From Todiramphus chloris collaris (Eukaryota > Chordata > Aves > Coraciiformes > Alcedinidae): DNA of 64,000 nucleotides. The notes below the pieces were generated by a model. It did no database searches, was not told the DNA's origin, and was given only the letters and a program-made list of their open reading frames with translations. Location: contig JANVCC010000021.1 in NCBI GenBank assembly GCA_025345505.1, positions 2,564,227 to 2,628,226 of the forward strand. The letters run 5' to 3'. Of this stretch, positions 11,845 through 23,837 are shown piece after piece. Positions within the stretch are counted from its first letter, which is position 1. Each line of letters starts with the position of its first letter. The position numbers and the translations under genes are program-made.

Positions 11845-13345
11845 CAAGCAGACTTGTAAACTTTGCATATACAAAAAAAGTCAGCATAGACAATATTTTT
11901 AAAACACAATTGACCATTTAGTGTTTTGTTGTTCAAAGATTTCCTCTAAAACCTAAAGAAATTTAATTGATTCCTTGTCAAAAAGTATCAAACCATCTCT
12001 CTTTTTTTTTTTCCTTTCTTCTCATTGCTGGTACAGTAAAGATAAAAATCCTGAGCTTAAAACCATGAGGGTCAGAGATCAGTGGTCACCACCATGAAAA
12101 ACTTTGATTCCACAATATTGGAAAATGACCTTTCTTCTGCTGCTGAAACCTTGAGACAATGAAGAAAAGAGAGGAAGGAATTCAGAGAGTAAGTTCTTGG
12201 CCTTATCCAACTGATGGAAGAACCCCAAACTTTTCTGTTCTCTGACAAACAAAGCATCCCCCTAACAGCAGCTGTAGACAATATTTTTATTTCAGAACAA
12301 TAAACTATTTTACAGGAAAATTCAAAAGTGATGCTTTTCCATACTTTGCTCTGGAAGCCAAAAAGAGATCAAATAAAAACAACTAGGCTTCATACTTCAA
12401 ATGAAGACAACTTGTTAAAGCAATGACTTGTGAACTGAAAGCATTAATTCTGCATTATTTTCTCCTAAGCTGTGGTAGTTTCAGGAAAACTCCAGAAGCA
12501 AAAACCTCAATATTTTAGCTGGCTGGATGCTCAGCACTTCTTGGAAAGTTTACATGATATCAACTCAGTAGTTTGTTTACTGAATTTTCTTCCCTTGTTG
12601 CAAGATGTTCTCCTAAATATGCAGAGCTTCAAATTTAGCCAGGCTTACTGGGAAGTTGATGCAGCATTATGAAAATTTTAAATTCAAATCAAACAAAAAA
12701 AAGGGTTTGCAAGTTTTTGTCCAGAGATGCAATCTCAGCTCAGCCTACTCTTCCCCCTCTGGGTTATTTATGGCTCTTCTACTAAACAATTGTTACTAAA
12801 AACAAAAAGCCATTCCAAAAAGACACCATTAGCTTAAGTTACAAATTCAGTTCATTCTCCTCTTAGCCAGTCTTGATTATTTGATATTTGCTCTAAATGT
12901 AGACAGCTCCTAAGTGAAGTTTTAAACCAGATGGCTAGTTCCTAAACTAACATGGAGCTTCTGAACCTTTTAGCATACATCTAGTTTTTTAATTTGGGGT
13001 TTGTTCTACTGGTCTCATCTGTTTCCATACTTCAAGCCATGATTTTTAAGAGCACAGAGCTTTCCCTTGGGATAAAAAAAGGGTACCAAAGTAAAGGAAT
13101 GAGAAAATATGCTGCTGTTTGACTTTACAACTGCATTTTGCAGATTATGTCGGCTCAACTAAAAGAGCAAAAGAAGTCTGAGCTGTAGGTAAATTATCCA
13201 CACTGGCAGAACACTCCTCAGATCACAATTCCAAATGAAACTCGGACTGAACAACAAATTGGCAAAAAAAAATGCTGGCAACCCAACCAAAGCAATTCCA
13301 TGGCTGTTCAGCTATAGTGCCATTAAAAATCAAGAGCTCTTAGGG

Positions 13346-13469
13346 GTTTGTTTTGGACAATTCCCTCAAGAACGAGCTTTAGCTTTTGGTCAGCCTTGAA
13401 TTGGTCAGGCAGTTGGACCAGATGATCGTTGTAAGTCCCTTCCAACTGAAACAGTCTATTTTATTCCAA
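13346..13469 (+). mobile_element. CR1 3' end fragment
   Basis: The sequence 'ttggacaattccctcaagaa' to 'cccttccaactgaaacagtc' and an AT-rich end parallels the last 120 bases of the copy ending at 11844. It is a truncated copy of the same CR1 subfamily. Confidence 0.8.
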
Positions 13470-13625
13470 TATGAAAACTATCTGAGGAAACTGCTTTGGG
13501 TACAGTTTTAAACTGAGCGGAGCACAGACATCTACAGAATCAGCAAGGTTTTGCTTCTGCTTGAAGTTTCTCCATAAATCAGCCCCAAAGGAAACAGAGA
13601 TGGGTCGGTATCGAAGAGCGACCGT

Positions 13626-14807
13626 TGTGTCCTGCTGGGTTTTGGTAGTGGGGGAGGGGGCTACTGGCAGTGACTCCTTGTGAAAAGCTTCAAGAAGCTC
13701 CCCGGCTCCAAGTTGAACCCACCTCTGGTAAAGGCCAAGCCAATCATCACTTCTGCAATAACATATTTAAGAAGGGGGAACCTGCTGGACAAGTACCTTT
13801 GGTTTTGGGAGAGGCGAGGCCACGGGGTCCGTGCGGGAGGGACACCAGAGCAGCCATTCCCCTTTAGCCCGTGGTGAGATGGCAGGCTGAGCCTTCCAGT
13901 CCTTGGAGATCAACGGTGGAGAAGAACTCCATCTGGAGCCTGGGAAGAACCCTGGGCTGGAACAGGAGACTGCTCTGGAAGAAGTCCATGACTCTGAGGG
14001 AAGCTTGTGCTGGAGCGGTCTGGCACTGGGGGGATTACAGCCCGCAGAAGGCACATAATGCTTGTAGAAGCTCGTGGAGGATTGTCTCCTCTGGGAGGAA
14101 CACACCACAGGGGAGGGCTGTGAGGAATTTTCCCCCTGAGAGCAGCAGGAACAACATGGAACAGACTGGGAGTGGCCACAACCCCCATTCCCTGCCCCTC
14201 TGCACTGCTGCGGGGAAGGAGGTAGCAGAGCTGGGCTCAAGGATTGGGGGAGGTGTATTTAAGATCTGGTTGTATTTATCACTGTCCTACTTTAGAGAAT
14301 CATAGAACAGTTCTGGCTGGAAGAGACCTTCAAGCTCATCAAGTCCAACCTTACTCCCAGCCCTATCAAACCCACTAAACCATATCCCTAAGCACAACAT
14401 CCAACCGCCTCTTCAACACCTCCAGGGATGGGGACTCCACCAGCTCCCTGGGCAGCCCATTCCAGTGCCTGACAGCCCTTTCTGGAAAGAAATGCTTCCT
14501 GAGATCCAGCCTGAACCTCCCCTGGGTCAGCTTCAGGCCATTGCCTCTTGTTCTGTCCCTTGTCACCAGGGAGAACAGCCCAACTCCCACCTCACTACAG
14601 CTTCCCTTCAGGTAGCTGTAATTTGATTTAATCGGTGAACTGGTGGTGGGTTTGTTCAAATCAAATTGGTTTTGTTTCCCCAAGCCCAGCCTGTCTGTGA
14701 CCGTAACTGGTGAGTGACCTCCTCCCCATCCCACTGGAGGTTGGTAGGAGCGAGCGAGCAGTCGCACGGCTGCTTTGCTGCCAGCTGGGTGGGCTGAAAC
14801 CACAACA
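13626..14807 (+). mobile_element. Solo LTR, same ERVL-like family as 1109-2105, split by a CR1
   Basis: A fossil LTR in plus orientation. It begins TGTGTCCTGCTGGGTTTTGG with the 'GTAGTGGGGGAGGGGGCTAC' block shared with the copy at 1109-2105, has a TATTTAAG U3-type TATA near 14257, and ends 'gggctgaaaccacaaca'. A minus-strand CR1 (14296-14624) sits inside it, so the LTR is older than that CR1. No internal retroviral region adjoins it. It cannot be paired with the copy at 1109-2105 as one provirus, because the two lie in opposite orientations and the sequence between them is unique. Confidence 0.65.
14296..14624 (-). mobile_element. CR1 LINE 3' fragment nested in an LTR
   Basis: It begins 'gaatcatagaacagttctgg', the reverse complement of a CR1 terminus. 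The minus strand reads [55 protein letters not shown] and [13 protein letters not shown], the canonical CR1 ORF2 C-terminus. It is about 330 bases long and fairly well preserved, so it is younger than its LTR host. Confidence 0.93.
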
Positions 14808-15041
14808 CCCAGGCAGCTAAGCCTGTAATCACCATGGACTTTGGCAACCCCTACACGTGTATGCGTTGCCACTGATCTTCAAACATAGAAGATACAGCTG
14901 AACAGGAGTCCTAGCCAAGGTACTGGCATTATTAATACAAGAATCACCAGAAAACGCTCAATTTGCTGTTTAGAAGTCTGAAGAACTGTTTAGATCCAAA
15001 GACATTGCTGGTGCAATTTAATATTGTTGAGAGCGTGTAAA

Positions 15042-15249
15042 TCATAGAATGGTCAGGGTTGGAAGGGACCTCAAAGCTCACCCAGTCCCAACCCCCCTGC
15101 CATGGGCAGGGACACCTCCCACTAGAGCAGGTTGCTCACAGCCCCAGCCAGCCTGGGCTTAAACACTTCCAGGGATGGGGCTTCCACCACCTCTCTGGGC
15201 AACCTGTGCCAGTGTCTCACCACCCTCCTGGGGAAGAAATTCTTCCTAA
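15042..15249 (-). mobile_element. CR1 LINE 3' fragment
   Basis: It begins 'aatcatagaatggtcagggt', the signature reverse complement of a CR1 end. The minus strand encodes FFPRRVVRHWHRLPREVV and EAPSLEVFKPRLAGAVSNLL. It is truncated about 200 bases in. Confidence 0.92.
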
Positions 15250-18230
15250 ATAATAAATCAAATACCTGACAGTCTTGTCCAAAGCTGTACAACCACAGAA
15301 CCAAAGATGCTTTAGAGATGCCCCTTCTCAAGAAACAGGGGCAAAAAGGGCCAGAAACCATCTAAAAAGGGAAGTTTACATTTATGGTAATCTCTGCAGA
15401 GTTTCTGACTCCATGTAGCTTGCAACAGTCACACTATGATAGCCTCTGACTCCAGGAAAAACTCAGAACACAAAAAGTTCTGTGGCTGCTGTAGAAGAAA
15501 ATAGACATGAAGACCCTTAGAAACTCCGAGAGTGTTTCAGTCATTCTCAGTTGGCACTGCCATTCTCCCCGAGGAAGCCTTTGCCTGTCTGCTGAAAGCA
15601 GCACCGTCTACGACGCAAGGAGCAGGATGAAAGCTTTGCAAGGTGCTATTTATCAGGCAGGCAGGTTCCCAGGTATTTTAAATCACGGGGCATTTCCACA
15701 ACTGGAAACAGATCTTAGTGAATGAAGGGGACTATTAAACAAACCAAAGCCAAAACACAAACCCCAAAGCCAAAAGCTAGCATGCACTCAAGAGCTCAGT
15801 GGTGGTACTGCTGGTTGTCTCCAAAGGCAGATGCATCAGACAGCGAGATCACAAAAAGCTTCATCCCAAATCAACAGCAGGCAGTTGAGTCTTCCTTCAA
15901 GCCACAAACCAGTTAAATACCCACTGGTACATCTGCCACAAAGAGGAAAAGGTAACTGGCCACAGAGTTGGCACTCAAATGACAGCAAGACAAGCGCAGA
16001 GGGCTCAGCTTTACATTGTAAGCCTGGCTTCTATTCCCTGCTCTGACCCAACTGAACCACTGAAACATCTCACCCCCTTTGTTCCTTAAACAGGAACAGA
16101 AGAACTGACTGCTGTCTGATTAATAAGTGATTAGTAAAAGGGGTAAGAGCAGGACTGGGCAGCCAACGCAGCAGGACCTTTCCTCTACCCAAAAGAGGGA
16201 CAGTCAAATGAACTCTCTCTCTCTGGCACCAGTAACACGGGAATAAATCCACCAAGGGAACAATTCAGTTTACGGCCCACCCTAGTGACAACTCTTTTGG
16301 TTTTCTTCTTCCAAGCCCAGGGCTGCCTCTCCTTGACCCTCACTCCAAACCAATACATCCCCTGCATCTTCTCAGGGGATAAAAACCACAGAAAAGGCTT
16401 CAGCTGAAGCAAACTGTGCTACAAGTTAAAGGTTCCACAGCAAATGTCTCCTTTTTCTGTAGACTCTGTTGCAGAGTTACATCATTAAACTGCCACTGAA
16501 TGTTTGAACCTGTGAGAATCCACTGCAGTAAGCGCTGATCCAGGTACTTTTGTGATTAGTTATTCATTAATTATTCCATAACTCGTTTGCTCCCCTTATA
16601 AAAACCCCACAGGTCAGAGACAGTAACAAGCTTCATGTATTAATTAGGGATGTTGATCAATTCACAGGTTAATACAAAGCAGAAGTCTTAATGGCCAGAG
16701 TTTCCACAGTGAGCTGTGCAAAGCCAGGGGGTGCAGCCAGAGCAGGTAGCAGGGACCGTTCACATGGCATGGCTTTTGCAGCAACATTTCTTTGTTTCAG
16801 GTGGATTCAAATCCTGCTCCACTAACACGTGGCAGACAACAACCGAACAAAAAGGAATAACTCAGTTCCTCTAAGTCAAAAGAGATCCTTACTACACCAG
16901 CAGTTCAGTAGCTTCCAACCTCATCTCAAGACGGAGACTTTCTGCCAAAGGCAAGACTTCCTTCCCATTTTGTGGGGGTTTTGCAAAATGTCACTGTAAA
17001 TACAGTTAGTCCTGTGATACAACAGCCTATTCTCACCGTGCCCTACAATCAGCCAGCATCTACAGAAGGAAGCACAGACAAGAACCACGGCAGGGCATTT
17101 ACTGAGGAAATACAAACGATGCTTCCAGCGCCCCTTGGGAGCGACCGCAGGGCTCGGAAGATAACTGCCCAGGCACAGATCGAGCACCTCTTTCCCAGGG
17201 GTCCAGCTGAGGAGAGGCAAGCAGAGGAATTCTCAAACCCATCACCCAGGCATGGCCAAGAGGCTCTGTCCACGCAAGAGAGAGTTAGAGGTGCTCCAGT
17301 GTGCACCTAGGCTTTCTAACAAGCTGTTATCAAGTGTCAAAGCCTGTAGATGGGCACGAGTCCTATTTATAACCAGCCACGTCAAACACTGGAGAGTAAA
17401 AAAGGTGTTAATAAAATTTACCCCCCAAAATTAAATCCTGAGTTTACAAATGAGATAGCTTCTTTTTTTTTTGTCTCAAGACTGCCTAAGAGCTGATCTG
17501 CGGTGTCCTTGGAATGTTACAATACATCCTCCCAAGCTAATGAGCTCCCTTGCTCTTAAGTGAAATTAAAACCTTTTGTAAGCGAGCTGTGATGAGTTGT
17601 AAAATCCGAGGCAGAAGAGTAATCAACCATGCAAATACAGAATAAAGCAGCATACTGTAACTGCTAACAACAGGCACGCTATAAATAAAAGCTCTTAAGA
17701 AAACTGCTCAAGGTCAAATTTTATCAGTCCTCTTTGAACACTTGATCCTGTGGGCCTTTTTATTTACAGAGTTTGTAGCTATGCCAGTTTATAAAGTTCT
17801 TTTAGTATTTTGAAGGGATTAGAGAGGATGCTGTTGGTTTAGAATTATATTCTTCTGTGGAATTAAAGAGAGTAAAATAAGGTAGATGATTTGCATACAG
17901 GAAAATACATCCTACTGATCACGAAAAAGCATCTTCTGCTTCATGAAACAAAAAACAAACACACACCAAAAAAGGTCTTGTATCAAGATTTAAGAACCAA
18001 GTGAGCAAGTCATTCTTTTCTCCCTGAACTTGTTACTCTCATTGCCAGGTCGTTTCAGCAATCCATTACTTCAATCCACCAAAACTGACACAATTACTGA
18101 TTGTTGCCCTTGTTTTTCACACAGAAATGTACTTATTAGGACAAGAAATATTTTAAAACCATTTATTCCAGTAGCTTTCACTGTGTAGAACAGCTTACTC
18201 TTGAGTGAAGGTTCCGTAGGCTTTCCTAAT

Positions 18231-18236
18231 TTTATT
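18231..18236 (-). terminator. Poly(A) signal AATAAA for the candidate nested gene
   Basis: AATAAA on the minus strand lies 27 bases after the TAA stop of the exon at 18263-18569. A canonical hexamer this close behind an open exon supports a true 3' end rather than intron noise. It would give a very short 3' UTR. Confidence 0.5.
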
Positions 18237-18262
18237 TTTCAAGAATAACTCCAGAATTACAA

Positions 18263-18569
18263 TTACTTCATTTTTTTCCCTGCAGCTTGTTCCTGTTTTG
18301 CACTTCCAGGGTCCGTATCAATAAATAACAGGGGTTTTCTCTCCAATTCTAACACACTAGCACAAGTCTGAATTGTTTGCTTTGCAAGTTTCAGGGCCTG
18401 ATCCAATCTCAGCTCCTTTTGTTTAAACATTCCTTTTGCAGCAGGAGCTGCCCTTGTTTTCACTAAACCTTTCCAAGCCATCCCAGGAAGATCCTTTGGA
18501 ATATCAACTGGTAAACCCTTCCTATTTTGAAATGTGAATTTCAGAATCAATTCACTTCTCAACAGTCTT
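18263..18569 (-). CDS. Candidate terminal coding exon of an unrecognised small gene nested in MGAT4A
   Basis: The exon follows a strong acceptor (a T-rich tract ending TTTTTCAG). It is open for 101 codons to TAA, with AATAAA 27 bases on. Read in the frame that needs a phase-2 upstream intron it gives RLLRSELILKFTFQNRKG, LPVDIPKDLPGMAWKGLVK, TRAAPAAKGMFKQKELRLDQ, ALKLAKQTIQTCASVLELER, KPLLFIDTDPGS and KQEQAAGKKMK. It is Lys/Arg-rich and probably helical in the middle, with no signal peptide or membrane segment. I do not recognise the family. The only in-phase first exon I found is at 36406-36440. Splicing MGAT4A exon 2 to it would instead add three codons and stop (E-D-C-stop), so it could also act as an alternative terminal exon of MGAT4A. 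A processed copy is unlikely, because there is no A-tail and an acceptor is present. Confidence 0.5.
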
Positions 18570-21242
18570 CTGAAAAACAAAAAATACAAAAAAAAAAAGC
18601 TTTCTCAGGGGAAAAACTAATCCTACACCATGAAAACCCAAAGCAGCCAAACTCTGACTGTGGCAGCTGATGAAGGATTTACTTCAGGAGTATTTTATTA
18701 GCCCGACAGAGCAGCCAGGAGCTGTTTGCAGTGTCTCCAGATGCTGCTGCTCACCTTTGCTTCTAAATACTAATTGTTCATTACAGAAAGGTCACCCTTG
18801 AGAAGATTTCCTCTACAGTTATGAGATCCACGACGACACCACTCGAGTCTCCGCTGATGAGGCTGACAGGGGTCTGAACGATCCTTCAGACACGAGGAAT
18901 AACAAGAACAATGAACTAGAAAATCCAGACACCCACGACTAAGGAGGTCAAGTCAACAGCAGCATATGGTGTCCTGTCTGTACATTGGCTTCAGACAATA
19001 AGGATAATTAAACACATGGTTTGTTTGAGAAGAGTTATTGGCAGCACTTGAGCTGAAGGTCTTCTTTTAAAACAAAGAGCAGCAAACTACACCGATGGAA
19101 ATAAAGAAATCTCACATCTGGAATTTCTTTGTCCTGATCTGTTAAGTAGAATTTCTACTTCTTTAGCTAGTAAACAACGCTGCCCAGGACTCTATGGATG
19201 GATATAATCCTCAGGGCTCTTCAGGTTCCAGCTATTTGGGGTTTATTTTATTCCCAGTGCTAAGAAGCACTGTCAACTCTGCTAGCATTTCTTCTTTAAA
19301 GAGAAAGCGATATAAAAAGGTCACTGAAATCACATGCTAAATCAGTTCCACAATAAGCAATCAGCATTTAACACATCCCTAGCCCTGAATAGAAACACTA
19401 AGGAATAAATAAAAGCTTCATGGATTCTATTCCCCAAAAGCAATGCTGTACAAGGAAAATCATTGCAGTTCTGTTGCAGACATACATAGCACAAAGAGTT
19501 CAGTGAAAAAATTAATACAAGAGCAGCTCAGCTGAGTAAGTGAACCATTGAGTTCATGTAATTTGGGCATTAACTCTTGGGAGTCCAAAAAAAATTACCT
19601 TTAAACACCCTTCACTAAAAGCCTCTGCTTGGAGATTCCTTATCTTGCACGAGACTCGAAGGGTACAACAGCGCAAAGGAAACTAGGAAGCGGCCAACAG
19701 GAACATCACACTACTACCTCAAGAACAGGAACCCAGTTTCCAGTGCCAGCTTTGACAAAAACCATCACGTCATGCTGAATTTTTCCAGCTCCCTGCCGAT
19801 TCAAATGCCAGGCTGCAACTCTGACCAAAATCTCAGGCAGAAGATTTACTCCAGCCTAGGCAAGCGTTACAATCACAGCACTGAAACACACCTTAAAGAC
19901 ACAGGATAGGGGAATACCCAGCCTGCCTTTCTGGCAGCACTGAGGGGCTGAAGGAAAGCATTCCCATCACATGGTTTGGGGTTGGTTTTTTAGGATGTTG
20001 AAATAAAACGATCCATTCTAGAGTTCTGCAGAACAGCATTTCGTGTTGCATCCATTTGGTAGGTTTGCTTCATCCTTTAGTGGATATCTATGCATATATA
20101 CATGTATGAATGCACACGTCCTTGCTACCTATAAACAAGAATATCTTAAACCTTTGTAATACCAAATGACACTCATGTCTAACAAGACACATGAAAGAAG
20201 CTGTGGCTCTTTATTCTGATCCTAGCAGATAACAACTTCAGCATTAAACACCAAAATCTAACTCCAGCAACACACACTTCTTGCACATTCATTAAAAGAG
20301 AACAAGACACAACCCCTTCACCTGCAATGCTTCCAGATTTGCTGACAGAGTAAACAAATGTAATTACCCTGTAGGTAATTCAACCCCTCACAGTCAGTTT
20401 GACTGCAAGTCATCTGTGACATCTCCCGTTTCTCCTCAGCCCTCAATCAGACAATACTTGCAGCTACTTTCTACAAACAAGCACATATACCCACACTGAC
20501 ACAGGAAAAATATTCAAGCTACCTAGGGGTCTCAAATTCTTAGAGTTCTGGGGTTTTTTTTCCAGTCAAAAATATTTGTCTGCATACCACCTTTTGATAA
20601 GCTACTGAACTTCTAATTCAGTTCACTAAAATTATGTTCTCTGCTGTACCAGAATTCATGAAAGTAGGGTCTTTGCTTCTCCTTGTTACTGATTTGCTAA
20701 GTTAAAACTGGAACGTGGATTTGAAAGAGAAAAGTTTCCATGAAAACTTAAAAGTAAAAATACTTTCTTGTGGAAACTACTTATTACCCAAAGCAGAGCG
20801 CACAAGCAATAAAGCCATTTTCCAAATCAATTTGGTAATCGTTCCTCTAATCCTGCCACTCACGTCGTGCAGGCAGCCAGTCAACTGAACCTGCTTTCTC
20901 CTCTCATCTTTTACATATCTGATGCCTCCACATCAAATCCCTGCTTTGACAGCTACGGTTATATTTGAACATTAAAAAGATACCATTTTACTCAAAGGTT
21001 ACACACGCTATTCCTTGTATTTGTGATGTTCTACACATCAGAAAATCCAAAAAAAAAAACTGATCAGAAATCAAGTTTTTTTACCCTCCACCATCTCTCG
21101 TTACACCAGTAACCTGTGCTGCTGACACAGCACAATGTTAACTGTACAGCTGGAACCAAAGCCAGAGATGTCTTCCCACAGTGTGCAGTGTTGAGGGACC
21201 TCCTCCTGGGCAAGGATAAAAGAAAAACTTCTTGGTTAAAAA

Positions 21243-21707
21243 TGGGGAGAGGGGAGAGGGGAGAGGGGAGAGGNNNNNNNNNNNNNNNNNNNNNNNNNNN
21301 NNNNNNNNNNNNNNNNNNNNNNNNNNNNNNNNNNNNNNNNNNNNNNNNNNNNNNNNNNNNNNNNNNNNNNNNNNNNNNNNNNNNNNNNNNNNNNNNNNNN
21401 NNNNNNNNNNNNNNNNNNNNNNNNNNNNNNNNNNNNNNNNNNNNNNNNNNNNNNNNNNNNNNNNNNNNNNNNNNNNNNNNNNNNNNNNNNNNNNNNNNNN
21501 NNNNNNNNNNNNNNNNNNNNNNNNNNNNNNNNNNNNNNNNNNNNNNNNNNNNNNNNNNNNNNNNNNNNNNNNNNNNNNNNNNNNNNNNNNNNNNNNNNNN
21601 NNNNNNNNNNNNNNNNNNNNNNNNNNNNNNNNNNNNNNNNNNNNNNNNNNNNNNNNNNNNNNNNNNNNNNNNNGAGAGGGGAGAGGGGAGAGGGGAGAGG
21701 GGAGGAT
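21243..21707 (+). repeat. (GAGAGGG)n minisatellite with a 400-N assembly gap
   Basis: Seven-base units GAGAGGG flank a run of exactly 400 N (21274-21673), so the true length is unknown. Runs of four G every seven bases could form G-quadruplexes on the plus strand. Open frames spanning it are artefacts. Confidence 0.95.
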
Positions 21708-23746
21708 TTAGACGTGACCCCCATGCTGAATGCACTCATCAGTGCGGGCACTGGTGGATCTCAAGCCCAGAACTATGGCACTACCCCAGTTCTAAATTCA
21801 ATCCTAGCTGGCCATCTGAAACTACTTTAACCAACTGACATAGCCTCTCATCATAACTTCTTTTTGTCGTAGAGGAAAACCAAGTTGCTTCACAAAGAAC
21901 AAGGATGAAGAGTCACGTTCATGTCATACACAAATGCTAGAACAAATATATTTTAACAGATCACAATTTCAGTCAAGCTGTAAGCAGGAAAAGAAGGGTC
22001 TAAAAGCAGCAACAAGCATGTTTTCACAAGGTTAGAGAAGGCCCTACTTGGTTTCCAGTTAGACTTGACTAAGGCCCTTGGACTGCATCACATAGCACAA
22101 TAAGCTGAAAGTTTTCTTTTATATTTTTCCATTTTTTTTTTGGTAAGACATACAGAGTCTCCAAAATACTCAGCACAGAAAATCAATACTTTGGTTCAAC
22201 TTTCCCAAATCACTGTGTTAATTACATATTTTAAGCACTTTCCCATTACACTACTCTTCATCATTATTGCTGAACATTACTTTCTGATGCTACAACACCA
22301 CAGGGAAACGTGGTTCCATTCTTATTTCAAGTCTCTTAAGGCTTCCAAGTAGAATTTGACTTTTCATATTGAACCTTTTTGGAACAAGGAAACAAAGGGT
22401 TTGTGGAAGAACTAGTGCAGTGTAGGAATTGCTTCCATGGAAGAGATCCTAGACTCATCACGTGGCTATAAACCACTTCTTAATAAAGATGAATTGAAAT
22501 AAAGTATATTTGGCTTTTCCCTTAAAGGGAAAGTTTTGGGTTTTGCTAAGGATTTGTTCAGAAAAACTCCTGCACTTCAAAAGTTGTATGTGCAATTCCA
22601 TTTTTACCTTTGAAAGATGGAACTCAATGCAGCCAGGTGATGGAAGTTTTAATTACACTTCCCAGTACTTTTAGGCCACCATATAAATCAAGCTGCTGCA
22701 AAGCTTTGATAAGGAAGAGAAGGGGCAACTGCACCAGCCACCAAGTCTACAGTTTCACCACAAATTGCAACATTGCCTTTAGTACATCAGCCAGCCTCCT
22801 ACCTTCAACTCCTGTTTGAAAAATGCATCTGTACCATCCCAACAACCACGGGAAAGGGGCTGTGAATGCCCTTGCCATCTGTGGCATCTTTAAGGATGTC
22901 AGCAAACGTGGACAAACAGAAGGACAAGGCCAGATACAGATAAAAGCAAACATCTCAAGCACGGATTCTTGTCAGCCCCAGACTATTCACTGTTTCAAAA
23001 GACTCACCTGCAAACTAAATCACAAGCAGCTTGTCCTACACTTTGGTGGGGTTAAAGCAGCAATAGCATGAAGCGTGGAAAACTAATACATATAATTTAT
23101 GTGTAAATGTCTGCTTGAGTTTTATTTAAAACAGCTCTCACCTGGCATTCCAGTCATTTTGGGTGCCTGGTGAAAGCCAAAATTGTAGGGTGGGGAGGAA
23201 CAGCCAAACCCCAACGCAGATCCTGCATCCACACAAGTTTCACACATTTATTCTCCTACAGCTGTTTCCACCTCCTCTCACTTACAGGGACTTCTACCCC
23301 GACAGCTCCAGCTCCTCCTCAAGACTCCTGGCCCCAGGGCCCAGTGCAGGCTCTGTCCTGGGTGTAACAGCCTGTTTCCTCCAGATTTACTATTCCAAAA
23401 GAAGGAACACAGTGTTACTTTTAATACTTTTAATACAGTGTTACTGACAACACCAAATCTGAACCAAGCCAGGAGGACAGAGTGAAAAAGCATCAGGAAG
23501 GAGTGAGCACGGGTAAGAGAGGCTACTGTTCCATGTCTTAAGCCAAAAGGAGCTGCAGTGAGATTTCCTCTTTTTCCAGAAGGTACCCACAGCCAGCCTA
23601 CATTTCTCACCCGAGGCATTAGTGTAGCATTAGGAGTGCACCAGAGAACAGCTGCAAAGACATTGGTACTGACTATACAAATAGATTGTGAAGGTGCTAG
23701 GATCAATTTCTGCTCTACACAGCTAACGTACCACAAACCTCAATGT

Positions 23747-23837
23747 GGGGAAGAGAAGGGGAAGAGAAGGGGAAGAGAAGGGGAAGAGAAGGGGAAGAGA
23801 AGGGGAAGAGAAGGGGAAGAGAAGGGGAAGAGAAGGG
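23747..23837 (+). repeat. Tandem 11-mer GGGGAAGAGAA, about 8 copies
   Basis: Eight perfect head-to-tail units of GGGGAAGAGAA. All are purine on the plus strand and pyrimidine on the MGAT4A sense strand. The units are perfect, which suggests recent expansion. Confidence 0.95.

Noticed and set aside
21064-21838. Open frames of 159-240 codons across the N gap
   Set aside because: They are created by unknown bases and a stop-free heptanucleotide satellite.
23278-23736. A 152-codon minus-strand frame
   Set aside because: It has no domain or known similarity, and its Cys/Trp/Leu-rich reading looks like antisense chance.
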